Assembly (NCBI GenBank): GCA_040509055.1
Contig: JBEVLT010000251.1
Span: 1-5,209, forward strand
Source: JAJKIP01 sp040509055
Lineage (GTDB): Bacteria; Bacteroidota; Bacteroidia; Chitinophagales; Chitinophagaceae
DNA: 5,209 nt
Direction of reading: 5' to 3'
The notes under the pieces were generated by a model. The model was not told the DNA's origin, searched no databases, and was given only the letters and a program-made list of their open reading frames with translations. Position 1 is the first letter of the stretch, and each line of letters starts with the position of its first letter. Positions 1-5,209 of the stretch are shown here, in pieces. The position numbers and the translations under genes are program-made.

Positions 1-44
1 TTTATAGCAAACGGGGTGACCGCGGTCACCCCGTTTGCTATAAA
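1..44. terminator. Perfect 44-bp palindrome, probable (bidirectional) terminator hairpin
   Basis: Two 20-base arms (1-20 and 25-44) are exact reverse complements around the central CGCG, so the whole element is a perfect palindrome. As RNA it would fold into a long, GC-rich hairpin (core GGGGTGAC/GTCACCCC) flanked by A/T-rich ends and followed by TTTGTTT. This is the form of an intrinsic terminator for a gene to the left of the window, and it could act in both directions. The left arm starts at the window edge, so the repeat may extend further. Its right end overlaps a promoter-like box of the next gene, so an operator role is a possible alternative. Confidence 0.55.
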
Positions 45-57
45 TTTGTTTGGGAGG
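41..57 (+). promoter_or_regulatory. Bacteroidota-type -7 box and ribosome binding site of the membrane protein gene
   Basis: TAAATTTG at 41-48 matches the Bacteroidota -7 consensus TAnnTTTG exactly. GGGAGG at 52-57 lies 8 bases before the ATG at 66 and is a good Shine-Dalgarno sequence, which is uncommon in this phylum and supports that start. No clear -33 TTG element is visible because that position falls inside the palindrome. If the -7 box is used, the leader would be only about 10 bases and might lack part of the ribosome binding site, so transcription may instead start elsewhere. Confidence 0.35.
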
Positions 58-65
58 CAGGGTAC

Positions 66-479
66 ATGAAAGAAAACAATCAACCTACTTTATCTACGCT
101 GATTGGGTTCATCCTGCCCCTGGTCCTTTACGAGATCACGTTTGCCCTTTTCGTCGTATACTATTCCCGCCAGGATGCATCCTCGTTCCGCATTACGTAC
201 CTGGCCATGTGCATTGCCTTCATCACCTCCTTTATCCGCATCGTATCCTGCTACCGCAAATGGGGCAACGCCTATGCCACGGACCGGAAAGTATATTTCG
301 CTTCGCTGCTAAGTTACTTTACCAGCTTTATCGTTTACCTGTTCAGTCTTTTTATCCAGACCCACCAGTGGAACGAGCTGGCAACCCCGTCGCTGCTTGT
401 TCTGATCCTGCTGGGCATTCCGCCGCTGCTGGAGTTCATCATTTTCCTGGTGGCCGGTACCCCTGTAAAAAAGTCCTGA
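66..479 (+). CDS. Small four-helix integral membrane protein, function unknown
   Basis: I do not recognise this 137-residue protein. It starts at ATG 66 behind GGGAGG and ends with TGA. Four hydrophobic stretches are visible, at about residues 12-34, 42-60, 76-98 and 106-131, with almost no soluble domain. A basic loop follows helix 2 (CYRKWGNAYATDRK, about 62-75) and the C-terminus is TPVKKS. Positive charges in the 2-3 loop and at the C-terminus suggest that these face the cytoplasm, although with four helices the N-terminus (MKENNQ) should then lie on the same side. There is no signal peptide separate from helix 1, no cysteine pair and no obvious catalytic motif. The gene stands alone on its strand and its stop codon directly abuts that of the convergent gene. 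Codon use resembles the neighbours. That it encodes a protein is fairly secure; its role is open. Confidence 0.8.
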   Translation: MKENNQPTLSTLIGFILPLVLYEITFALFVVYYSRQDASSFRITYLAMCIAFITSFIRIVSCYRKWGNAYATDRKVYFASLLSYFTSFIVYLFSLFIQTHQWNELATPSLLVLILLGIPPLLEFIIFLVAGTPVKKS

Positions 480-492
480 TCAGGAAGCTTTT
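467..492. terminator. Possible bidirectional terminator spanning two convergent stop codons
   Basis: The 12-base perfect palindrome TCCTGATCAGGA (474-485) contains both stop codons, TGA at 477-479 on plus and TGA at 482-480 on minus. AAAAG (469-473) can pair with CTTTT (488-492) across a two-base bulge, which gives an A-tract on one side and a T-tract on the other, as in compact bidirectional terminators. The stem is short and the core must give up bases for a loop, so this is only a candidate. Confidence 0.35.
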
Positions 493-695
493 CCCTTATT
501 GAACGAAAGGCTTTCTATCCAGGCCTTTATATCCGCCGGATCCTTTTTTAGCTTGCCAGCCAGTGCCTGTAGCAGTTCCTCTTCCCTGCCGGGTTCATAA
601 ACGAGATCGCTGTCCGTCAGTTCCGTGTTGGCCTCTTTCAGCTTTTCCTTTACTTCCTCCCAGGGCGCCTGCAGTTTGAGCATAGTTTCTTTCAT
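480..695 (-). CDS. CsbD-like small stress-response protein
   Basis: This is a 71-residue, highly charged soluble protein with no signal peptide. Its pattern fits the CsbD-like family of small general-stress proteins: PWEEVKEKLKE (residues 11-21), then LTDSDL (26-31), a G-x-EEELL segment (about 36-42), and a C-terminal helix DPADIKAWIESL (52-63). The family is usually about 60-70 residues and its biochemical role is unknown; in Bacillus the founding member is under the general stress sigma factor. I chose the ATG at 695. An ATG at 683 would leave 67 residues and still keep the conserved Trp. A GTG at 740 would add 15 residues (RERPESCSFRGKK...) unlike the family and is less likely. It lies 51 bases behind the cytochrome c gene on the same strand and may be co-transcribed with it. 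The family match is by eye and somewhat divergent. Confidence 0.65.
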   Translation of the reverse strand: MKETMLKLQAPWEEVKEKLKEANTELTDSDLVYEPGREEELLQALAGKLKKDPADIKAWIESLSFNKGKAS

Positions 696-746
696 GTGCT
701 TTTTACCCCGGAAAGAACAAGATTCAGGCCGTTCGCGCACCGGCTC

Positions 747-1343
747 TTACTTCACCACGTATTTTCCCAGGTCCGCAGGCGAAACGGGCGCCGGAACAAC
801 GTTCCTGATCGGTTTGGTCGATTTGAGATAGACAAACATGGCCTTGATATCCTCGTCCTTCATGTTCACCAGGTTTGGCCAGGGCATCGGGGGCAACATG
901 GGTCTGCCTTCCGCCAGGCCTTTGTATTTGCCCTGCGTTATCGCCCGTTTGAACTGGTCTTCCGTCCAGTTGCCGATACCGGTAGCATCGGAAGTAAGAT
1001 TGGCGGAGAACGAGACACCCCAGGGACCTGCCGCAGCCGTGTTCATCATATTGAACAGGACCCAGCTCTTGGTGGTGACCGTATCGAAGGGGCCGACCGG
1101 CATCTGTGCCGGATGACCGGACAACAGCAGATCGGGATCCGGCACAGGCCCAAACTCCGTCATCTTTTTCGGAGAATGGCAGTCGTGACAACCGCCGATG
1201 GTAACAAGGTACTCCCCTCTTTTTACCAGCTCTTCCTGGTTACCGGCGGTGGTATTCACCTTCACATCGCCACTGACCTGGCCACAGGAAAAAACCGCTG
1301 CCGCAAGGGCGGCAATACTCAAAATAGAAATTACTTTTTTCAT
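747..1343 (-). CDS. Monohaem c-type cytochrome, probable lipoprotein
   Basis: This 198-residue exported protein probably carries electrons in the periplasm. The N-terminus has a KK pair, a hydrophobic core (residues 4-18) and a cysteine at 20 in VFSC, which suggests lipid attachment, although Phe at -2 is not classical. The haem c site is C52-H-D-C55-H56, following the RGEYLVTIGGCHDCH pattern of cytochromes that serve as electron acceptors for dehydrogenases. Downstream are FGPVPDPDLLLSGHP (64-78), NLTSD plus GIGNWTEDQFKRAI (115-135), and RPMLPPMPW (147-155), where Met153 is the likely second iron ligand. A C-terminal helix NMKDEDIKAMFVYLKS (160-175) ends the domain. Only one CxxCH is present. 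The ATG at 1343 is chosen because it begins the signal peptide; extension to 1448 adds 35 residues with no export logic. No dehydrogenase partner is in view. A strong terminator lies upstream, so it probably has its own promoter and may lead into the CsbD-like gene. Confidence 0.9.
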   Translation of the reverse strand: MKKVISILSIAALAAAVFSCGQVSGDVKVNTTAGNQEELVKRGEYLVTIGGCHDCHSPKKMTEFGPVPDPDLLLSGHPAQMPVGPFDTVTTKSWVLFNMMNTAAAGPWGVSFSANLTSDATGIGNWTEDQFKRAITQGKYKGLAEGRPMLPPMPWPNLVNMKDEDIKAMFVYLKSTKPIRNVVPAPVSPADLGKYVVK

Positions 1344-1416
1344 ACACAGTTTTATTGATGGATTTGATGATGACGCTGGAAGCTTTTCATATAGCAATGC
1401 GGCACAGGTATGAACG

Positions 1417-1448
1417 CTAAGATAAAAGGACGCTGTAAAAACCTGCAA
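1417..1448 (-). promoter_or_regulatory. Weak candidate promoter for the cytochrome c gene
   Basis: On the minus strand, TTG (1448-1446) is followed after 21 bases by TATCTTAG (1424-1417), which matches seven of the eight positions in the Bacteroidota -7 consensus TAnnTTTG. The resulting leader to the ATG at 1343 would be about 65-70 bases. The 141-base gap 1344-1484 holds no gene or other recognisable element. Chance matches of this quality are common. Confidence 0.25.
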
Positions 1449-1484
1449 CCCGTTTATTCACATCGGCACGAACAGGTCTGTAAG

Positions 1485-1520
1485 AAAGCCCGGCAGCGCC
1501 AGCCGTTGGTACCGGGCTTT
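1485..1520 (-). terminator. Rho-independent-type terminator of the glycosyltransferase gene
   Basis: AAAGCCCGG (1485-1493) and CCGGGCTTT (1512-1520) are perfect 9-base arms around an 18-base loop. The element lies 16 bases after the glycosyltransferase stop codon. Read on the minus strand the stem ends in CTTTCTTAC; read on plus it ends in CTTTGTTTC, so both exits are T-rich. It should end the glycosyltransferase transcript before the cytochrome c gene. The U-tract is short, so efficiency is uncertain. Confidence 0.7.
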
Positions 1521-1536
1521 GTTTCATAAGGTCACT

Positions 1537-2895
1537 TTACGCGTGCCGTAATTCTGCCTCCTGCCCTGCAGGCAGCAGGCTTGCCACATAATCCGCACAC
1601 AATTCATAAGGATGATAGGTGGCAAATTCATGCGCCAGCCTTTCTGCATTCTGTTTGTAGCGGGTATTGCTCACCACTTCCCATGCTGCGTCATATACCT
1701 GCTTCGCCTTCGGTGTTTCCGTATTCAGGTTGATGCCCAGGCCGAAATAGCCTACCCTGGCATTGATCTCGTTCTTGCCCTCGTGCACACCGGCTACCAC
1801 CAGCGGCAGGCGGTGTTCGATGCCCAGCATCACGCCACCATATCCCCCATTGGTAATATAGGCGTCGGCATAAGGCATCACATCGGCAAAGGGAATAAAG
1901 TCTTCGATGATCAGGTTTTGCTGCGGGAACCTGGCGCGCAGTTCGGCCGTACCCGATCCACCCGTCGTGCATACCACCAGGCTATCGGTATCCTTAAAGG
2001 CTTCCAGCGTGGGGACCAGCAGCTTTTCAATATCCTTTTCCACCGTACCCTGGGTGACGACGTATACCCGTTCGTACTCGTTCAGCCGCTTGTCGAACCA
2101 GGGCGTATGTGCCGCGTTGGACGTATACGGAAGCAGGGGACCCACAAAGCGGATATGATGGCTCATGTCGCTGCGCCGGTATTCGAACCCCGGCGTACCG
2201 CTTTGCAGCAGCAGGTCCGACTTTTGGATGATCATATCAAACAGGCTTTCGCGCCGGTGCGGGATGCCGTACTCATCGAATACGCGGTAAAGTACCTGGT
2301 TGGGCTGGCGGAACAGCACGTACCGCGCAAAGGCACGCAGCAACCCTTGTTTCACCTTGCCGGTCAATCCGGCCATGGGCATCAGGCCCAGCCCGCCCGG
2401 CGGCAGGTCCTTCGAGGTTTCGCTCAGCGGGAACACACCGACCGAGATCACAGGAATGTTCATCAGCTCTTTGACGAACGGAACGCCGGTAAAAGCGCAA
2501 TCGGCGATCAGCAGGTCGAACGGGAACTCACGGTGTATCTCCATCATATCGGCATAATACTCGGGCCCGCGCAGGATGAACGCATGAATGATATCGAACT
2601 TCAGTTTGCTGATCTGCGATTTCTTTTTGGTTCGCTCAGGAAAAACCTTGTCGAAATTATTGCCTTCCACCTCTACTGCCTTCTGAAAAGGATAGTGCGG
2701 GATGCGCAGTTTTTTCAGTTTATCGGTATAGGTGCGCGAGCTATACCATCTCACATCGGCGCCTGCACTCTTCAGGTGCATGGCCAGCCCGGTCAGCGGG
2801 TTGAAATGCCCGTCTGCCGGGAAGTTGGCAAAAAGGATCTTACGCCCTGCGAGCCGGGCCATAATCCTGTTGTTGGTTAATGTTTGCTGTTCCAT
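1537..2895 (-). CDS. Family 1 (GT-B fold, UGT/MGT-like) glycosyltransferase
   Basis: This 452-residue protein, a usual length for the family, should transfer a sugar from a nucleotide-sugar to a small acceptor such as a natural product or lipid; neither substrate can be read from the sequence. It has no signal peptide and is probably cytoplasmic. The N-terminal acceptor domain opens with KILFANFPADGHFNPLTGLA (19-38); His30 is at the position of the catalytic base of this family, and Asp132 in LLIADCAF is a plausible partner. The C-terminal donor domain shows YVVTQGT (278-284), a TTGG turn (310-313), EDFIPFADVMPYADAYITNGG (331-351) and PLVVAGVHEGKNEINAR (364-380). The usual HGG of the donor motif is NGG here (Asn349), and the usual DQ pair near the motif end is Lys374-Asn375. 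ATG 2895 is chosen; ATG 2862 (residue 12, MARLAGRKILF) is a reasonable alternative that keeps the whole fold. It is transcribed alone, divergent from the sensor gene. Confidence 0.9.
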   Translation of the reverse strand: MEQQTLTNNRIMARLAGRKILFANFPADGHFNPLTGLAMHLKSAGADVRWYSSRTYTDKLKKLRIPHYPFQKAVEVEGNNFDKVFPERTKKKSQISKLKFDIIHAFILRGPEYYADMMEIHREFPFDLLIADCAFTGVPFVKELMNIPVISVGVFPLSETSKDLPPGGLGLMPMAGLTGKVKQGLLRAFARYVLFRQPNQVLYRVFDEYGIPHRRESLFDMIIQKSDLLLQSGTPGFEYRRSDMSHHIRFVGPLLPYTSNAAHTPWFDKRLNEYERVYVVTQGTVEKDIEKLLVPTLEAFKDTDSLVVCTTGGSGTAELRARFPQQNLIIEDFIPFADVMPYADAYITNGGYGGVMLGIEHRLPLVVAGVHEGKNEINARVGYFGLGINLNTETPKAKQVYDAAWEVVSNTRYKQNAERLAHEFATYHPYELCADYVASLLPAGQEAELRHA

Positions 2896-2911
2896 GGTTT
2901 ACTTTACTTTT

Positions 2912-2934
2912 AAAAAACGGCCGGCTTAAGCCGT
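2912..2934 (-). terminator. Terminator-like hairpin just upstream of the glycosyltransferase start
   Basis: Read on the minus strand, ACGGC (2934-2930) can pair with GCCGT (2921-2917) around an 8-base loop, and the stem runs straight into six T residues (2917-2912). This resembles a small intrinsic terminator, 16 bases before the ATG at 2895. The same bases also form the 12-base palindrome CGGCTTAAGCCG (2922-2933), so two foldings compete. It could be an attenuator in the leader or a chance structure; the stem is only 5 pairs. Confidence 0.3.
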
Positions 2935-3183
2935 ATGGCAAACGAAGATTGGAATTACCGCATGCCGCGGCAAGGCTGAATGAAATGATCTGGAGAAACA
3001 GGAGGATGAATTGAAGATACAAGAGTCCTGACCCCGATAGCTATTAGGATCCGGAAGGAGAAAAGAGGTATCGTATATTTTAGAACAATCAATATACTTT
3101 ATGGGCTAGCTGTTATAAAGACAAGGCAAGCCTTCACACAGGAAACACAGAGAAACGGAAGGCTAAAGAAACCGGAGGCAGGA

Positions 3184-3246
3184 CCTTCAGAAGGCCGGGG
3201 CCTTACAATGATCATTGATATATCGTATTACCCAGGTCTTCAGACC
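3184..3246. repeat. Cluster of four short perfect dyads in the divergent control region
   Basis: Four exact inverted repeats lie within 63 bases: CCTTCAGAAGG (3184-3194), AAGGCC-GG-GGCCTT (3191-3204), CAATGATCATTG (3206-3217) and GGTCT-TC-AGACC (3235-3246). The first two overlap and cannot form together as hairpins. Upstream, AGCCTTC at 3129-3135 can pair with GAAGGCT at 3158-3164 or with GAAGGC at 3190-3195. They may be operator sites for regulators or parts of a structured RNA; none matches a motif I can name. Confidence 0.5.
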
Positions 3247-3344
3247 CGGAACGACGAAGAAATCAATTGCCTTTAGCCACAGAAACCGGGATAAAAGCAG
3301 GGTTCCGGCAGCACTATCCTTCCCTGCCTGCGGATGAATTGAGA

Positions 3345-3405
3345 AAAGCCGGCCATGAATCTGCAAATGCGCTGCATGACAACAGGCGGAATGCTGGCCG
3401 GCTTT
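3345..3405. repeat. Inverted repeat with 11-base perfect arms ahead of the sensor gene promoter
   Basis: AAAGCCGGCCA (3345-3355) and TGGCCGGCTTT (3395-3405) are exact reverse complements around a 39-base loop, which itself holds a small ATGC-GCT-GCAT dyad (3368-3378). The right arm is followed by ATTACATTTG, so on plus it looks like a terminator stem with a weak T-tract; the left arm is preceded by a purine run. The right arm ends 2 bases before a -7 promoter box, so it may instead be a regulator site for the sensor gene. Confidence 0.5.
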
Positions 3406-3407
3406 AT

Positions 3408-3415
3408 TACATTTG
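3408..3415 (+). promoter_or_regulatory. Candidate -7 box of the sensor gene
   Basis: TACATTTG matches the Bacteroidota -7 consensus TAnnTTTG exactly. Transcription starting a few bases downstream would give a leader of roughly 10-15 bases before the TTG codons at 3431 and 3437, which fits a non-ATG start there. No clear -33 TTG is present at the expected distance, where the right arm of the inverted repeat lies instead. A single box of this kind can occur by chance. Confidence 0.35.
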
Positions 3416-3430
3416 AGCATTAATTAATAA

Positions 3431-5209
3431 TTGTCGTTGCGCTACCTCTTCTGCTGCATATATTTTCTCGTAATAGGGACCAGCTGGTTGCCGGCGCAAC
3501 CTGCGCAGCAATATTTTTTCTCCCACCTCGGCATCCGCAACGGGCTGGCAGCCGACGAGGTAATGGGCGTACAGCAGGATCAGAACGGCTTTATCTGGAT
3601 CGCCACGCTCAACGGGCTGCAGCGCTACGACGGGCAGCGCTTCGCTACTTTTCGGCATACCGCCAATAATTCCCGCTCTGTTCCCAACGACAAAATACTG
3701 CGCATACAGCTGGACAAAACAAACAGGCTATGGCTGCTGTGCGCCGAAAACAGGGTAGGCTATCTGGACGTATCGGATCTGACCTTTCATGAAATACCCG
3801 TCGACATGGAGCAGGAGCTGCTGCAACGGTCGGCTGCCGGATTGTACATGGACAACAACGGCAACATGATGCTGGCTGTCATGAAGATCGGCGTATTCAC
3901 CTACAGTGCAGCATCCGGAAAGTTTGCGATGAAGCATACGCCCTTTAGCCTGCCAGCCGGCTGGACGCCCAACTGGCTGCACCAGGACAAGGCGAACCGG
4001 TACTGGTTATCCTGCGATTCGGGACTGGTCAAATACGACCCTGCCACCAACCGCTATGCTTATCGCGGCCACAACCCGGGACAAGACCCCGTGATCGATG
4101 CCTATGCCGGGCTGCGGTACGTATCACTGGGCTACCCGGATAGGAACGGGCGGTTCTGGATCGTATCGTGGCCGCCCTATGGACCGGGCCCCTATTTGTA
4201 CAGCTACCACGCGGGCCGAAACCAGAAAACGGAATGGGAAGCCACCCTCGGGCTGACACATGGCTACCATGAAACGCATCATATCATGGAGCAGGACGAC
4301 GGCACCATCTGGATCACCGGGCTGAACCTCTTTGCCGGCCTGGCGGCCAACGCCAATCATTTTGAATTCGTACCGCCCAATATGCCGGGTGAGTTCAGCA
4401 TCCGGTACGACCGGGTAACCCAGCTGTTCCAGGACCGCGAACGAAATATCTGGGTCAGCTCAGACAAAGGCCTGTTCCGCTTCAACCCATCGGCACAGCT
4501 GTTCCAGATCGTGGCCAACAAGCGGCCGCATACCGACCGCACGTATACCAACGATGTAACGGATATCCTGCCTACCCGCGATGGCCGCATCCTTGTAACC
4601 ACCTGGGGCGAAGGCAGCTTCCTGTACGACAAAGATTTTTACCCGGTCGAATCCGCTACGGTCAATGCCACGCACCGGCTCGGCGAAGGGCTGACCTGGT
4701 GTGCCTACCAGCGCCGCAACGGGGATATCTGGCGGGGTGGACAGGACGGGCATGTGTTCATTACCACGGCGGCAGGAACAAGCACAAAAGTAAATGCTGC
4801 TGTGTTTGAACGGGGTACCGTACGCCAGATCACCGGGGATAAGCACGGGACGGTGTGGCTGGGGTCGCACAAGGGCCACCTGGTGAGATGGAACGATGGA
4901 CAAAAAAAATTCGAACTGGTACACAAGCTAAGCACCATCTACCGACTGTATACCGACCGGCGCGGCGATCTCTGGGTATGTACCGGCGGACAGGGTGTAT
5001 ACCGCATCAATCCCACGACCGGCGCCATCATCGCCAACTACACTTCCCGCGGACCGGAGGGCAGGCGGCTGAAAAGCTTTGGTGCGGCCGACATCTCGCA
5101 GTACAGCGACAGCCTGTACATCATTGCCGGCGAAGGACTCAGCATTTTAAATATCTACACGGGGCGGATCACCTATTTTACGTCAGACAATGGCCTGCCT
5201 TCCAATTCT
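3431..5209 (+). CDS. Two-component regulator propeller-domain sensor, N-terminal part (3' end outside the window)
   Basis: The frame is open for 593 codons and runs off the window. It reads as the periplasmic sensor of a Bacteroidota two-component or hybrid (HTCS-type) regulator. Residues 4-25 form a signal peptide (RYLFCCIYFLVIG...PAQPA). The mature protein opens with FFSHLGIRNGLAADEVMGVQQD, the classic start of these sensors. Reg_prop-like blades (D-x-x-G-x-x-W-x-x-T-x-x-G-L pattern) begin near residues 50, 95, 141, 186, 237, 287, 334, 382, 428, 470 and 509; the clearest are DQNGFIWIATLNGLQRYDG (50-68), RERNIWVSSDKGLFRF (336-351) and DKHGTVWLGSHKGHLVRW (470-487). NGLPSN at the window end is another blade junction. 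A Y_Y_Y domain, transmembrane helix and histidine kinase should follow but are not visible, so the kinase type and output domain are unknown. There is no in-frame ATG before the signal peptide (TAA at 3428-3430), so TTG 3431 or TTG 3437 is the likely start; ATG 3563 would lose the export signal and the first blade motif. Confidence 0.85.
   Translation, partial: MSLRYLFCCIYFLVIGTSWLPAQPAQQYFFSHLGIRNGLAADEVMGVQQDQNGFIWIATLNGLQRYDGQRFATFRHTANNSRSVPNDKILRIQLDKTNRLWLLCAENRVGYLDVSDLTFHEIPVDMEQELLQRSAAGLYMDNNGNMMLAVMKIGVFTYSAASGKFAMKHTPFSLPAGWTPNWLHQDKANRYWLSCDSGLVKYDPATNRYAYRGHNPGQDPVIDAYAGLRYVSLGYPDRNGRFWIVSWPPYGPGPYLYSYHAGRNQKTEWEATLGLTHGYHETHHIMEQDDGTIWITGLNLFAGLAANANHFEFVPPNMPGEFSIRYDRVTQLFQDRERNIWVSSDKGLFRFNPSAQLFQIVANKRPHTDRTYTNDVTDILPTRDGRILVTTWGEGSFLYDKDFYPVESATVNATHRLGEGLTWCAYQRRNGDIWRGGQDGHVFITTAAGTSTKVNAAVFERGTVRQITGDKHGTVWLGSHKGHLVRWNDGQKKFELVHKLSTIYRLYTDRRGDLWVCTGGQGVYRINPTTGAIIANYTSRGPEGRRLKSFGAADISQYSDSLYIIAGEGLSILNIYTGRITYFTSDNGLPSNS

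Larger units (their letters stand above)
2896..3430. other. 535-bp intergenic region between divergent genes, rich in inverted repeats, no credible gene
   Basis: This stretch separates the 5' ends of the glycosyltransferase and the sensor gene and must hold both promoters. No reading frame here looks like a protein: the longest, on minus at 3187-3420 (77 codons), has a random-looking composition, and a 22-codon plus-strand frame at 3355-3423 is not recognisable. I found no tRNA or known riboswitch by eye. What it does contain is a set of exact dyads: CGGCTTAAGCCG (2922-2933), AGCCTTC/GAAGGCT (3129-3135/3158-3164), four palindromes within 3184-3246, and 11-base arms at 3345-3355/3395-3405. An A/G-rich purine tract runs through about 3121-3182 on the plus strand. 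Confidence 0.7.

Noticed and set aside
696..1358. 220-codon plus-strand frame opposite the cytochrome c gene
   Set aside because: It is antisense to a gene with an unmistakable CxxCH site and signal peptide, and its product resembles no protein family.
1344..1448. N-terminal extension of the cytochrome c to 1448
   Set aside because: It would bury the signal peptide behind 35 residues of unrelated sequence; the ATG at 1343 gives a normal exported protein.
2170..2190. GGTATTCGAACCCC, resembling a tRNA T-arm
   Set aside because: It lies inside the glycosyltransferase coding sequence and there is no matching acceptor stem or anticodon arm around it.
1612..2880. 422-codon open frame on the plus strand opposite the glycosyltransferase
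   Set aside because: It lies wholly antisense to a gene with clear family motifs, and its translation has a His/Gln/Arg-rich composition with no domain; long antisense frames are common in GC-rich codon usage.
3187..3420. 77-codon minus-strand frame in the intergenic region
   Set aside because: It has no start signal, its composition is not protein-like (scattered His, Cys and Trp) and it overlaps the inverted repeats and the candidate promoter of the sensor gene.
3355..3423. 22-codon plus-strand frame that could be a leader peptide ahead of the sensor gene
   Set aside because: It has no ribosome binding site, begins inside the inverted repeat upstream of the candidate -7 box, and shows no run of regulatory codons.
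4029..4938. Several 76-154-codon minus-strand frames
   Set aside because: All are antisense to the continuous propeller-sensor frame and lack any recognisable domain.

Overview
The window looks like chromosomal DNA from a Bacteroidota bacterium, most likely a Chitinophaga-like member of the Chitinophagaceae. This is inferred from three things: moderately high GC with few Shine-Dalgarno sites, sequences matching the Bacteroidota -7 promoter box (TAnnTTTG), and the gene content, in particular a periplasmic two-component propeller sensor and a lipoprotein-type cytochrome c. I see no tRNA, rRNA, CRISPR array, insertion sequence or phage gene.

Layout. Positions 1-44 are a perfect palindrome, probably the terminator of a gene outside the window. 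A small four-helix membrane protein of unknown function follows on the plus strand (66-479). Its stop codon directly abuts the stop codon of a convergent CsbD-like small stress protein (480-695, minus). Upstream of that gene on the same strand is a monohaem cytochrome c lipoprotein (747-1343, minus), so the two may share a transcript. A strong hairpin (1485-1520) separates this pair from a family 1 glycosyltransferase (1537-2895, minus). A 535-bp intergenic region rich in inverted repeats (2896-3430) then divides the glycosyltransferase from a divergent gene. That gene (3431 to beyond 5209, plus) encodes the N-terminal propeller sensor region of a two-component regulator, and its 3' part, expected to hold the kinase, lies outside the window.

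How the genes relate. The small-gene cluster at the left has no obvious pathway link to the rest. The glycosyltransferase and the sensor share a divergent control region, so the sensor could govern the glycosyltransferase, but this is inference from position only. No clearly novel multi-gene system is visible. The points most worth a second look are the dyad-rich intergenic region, the sensor gene with no in-frame ATG ahead of its signal peptide, the altered donor-binding motif of the glycosyltransferase, and the 44-bp palindrome overlapping a promoter-like box.
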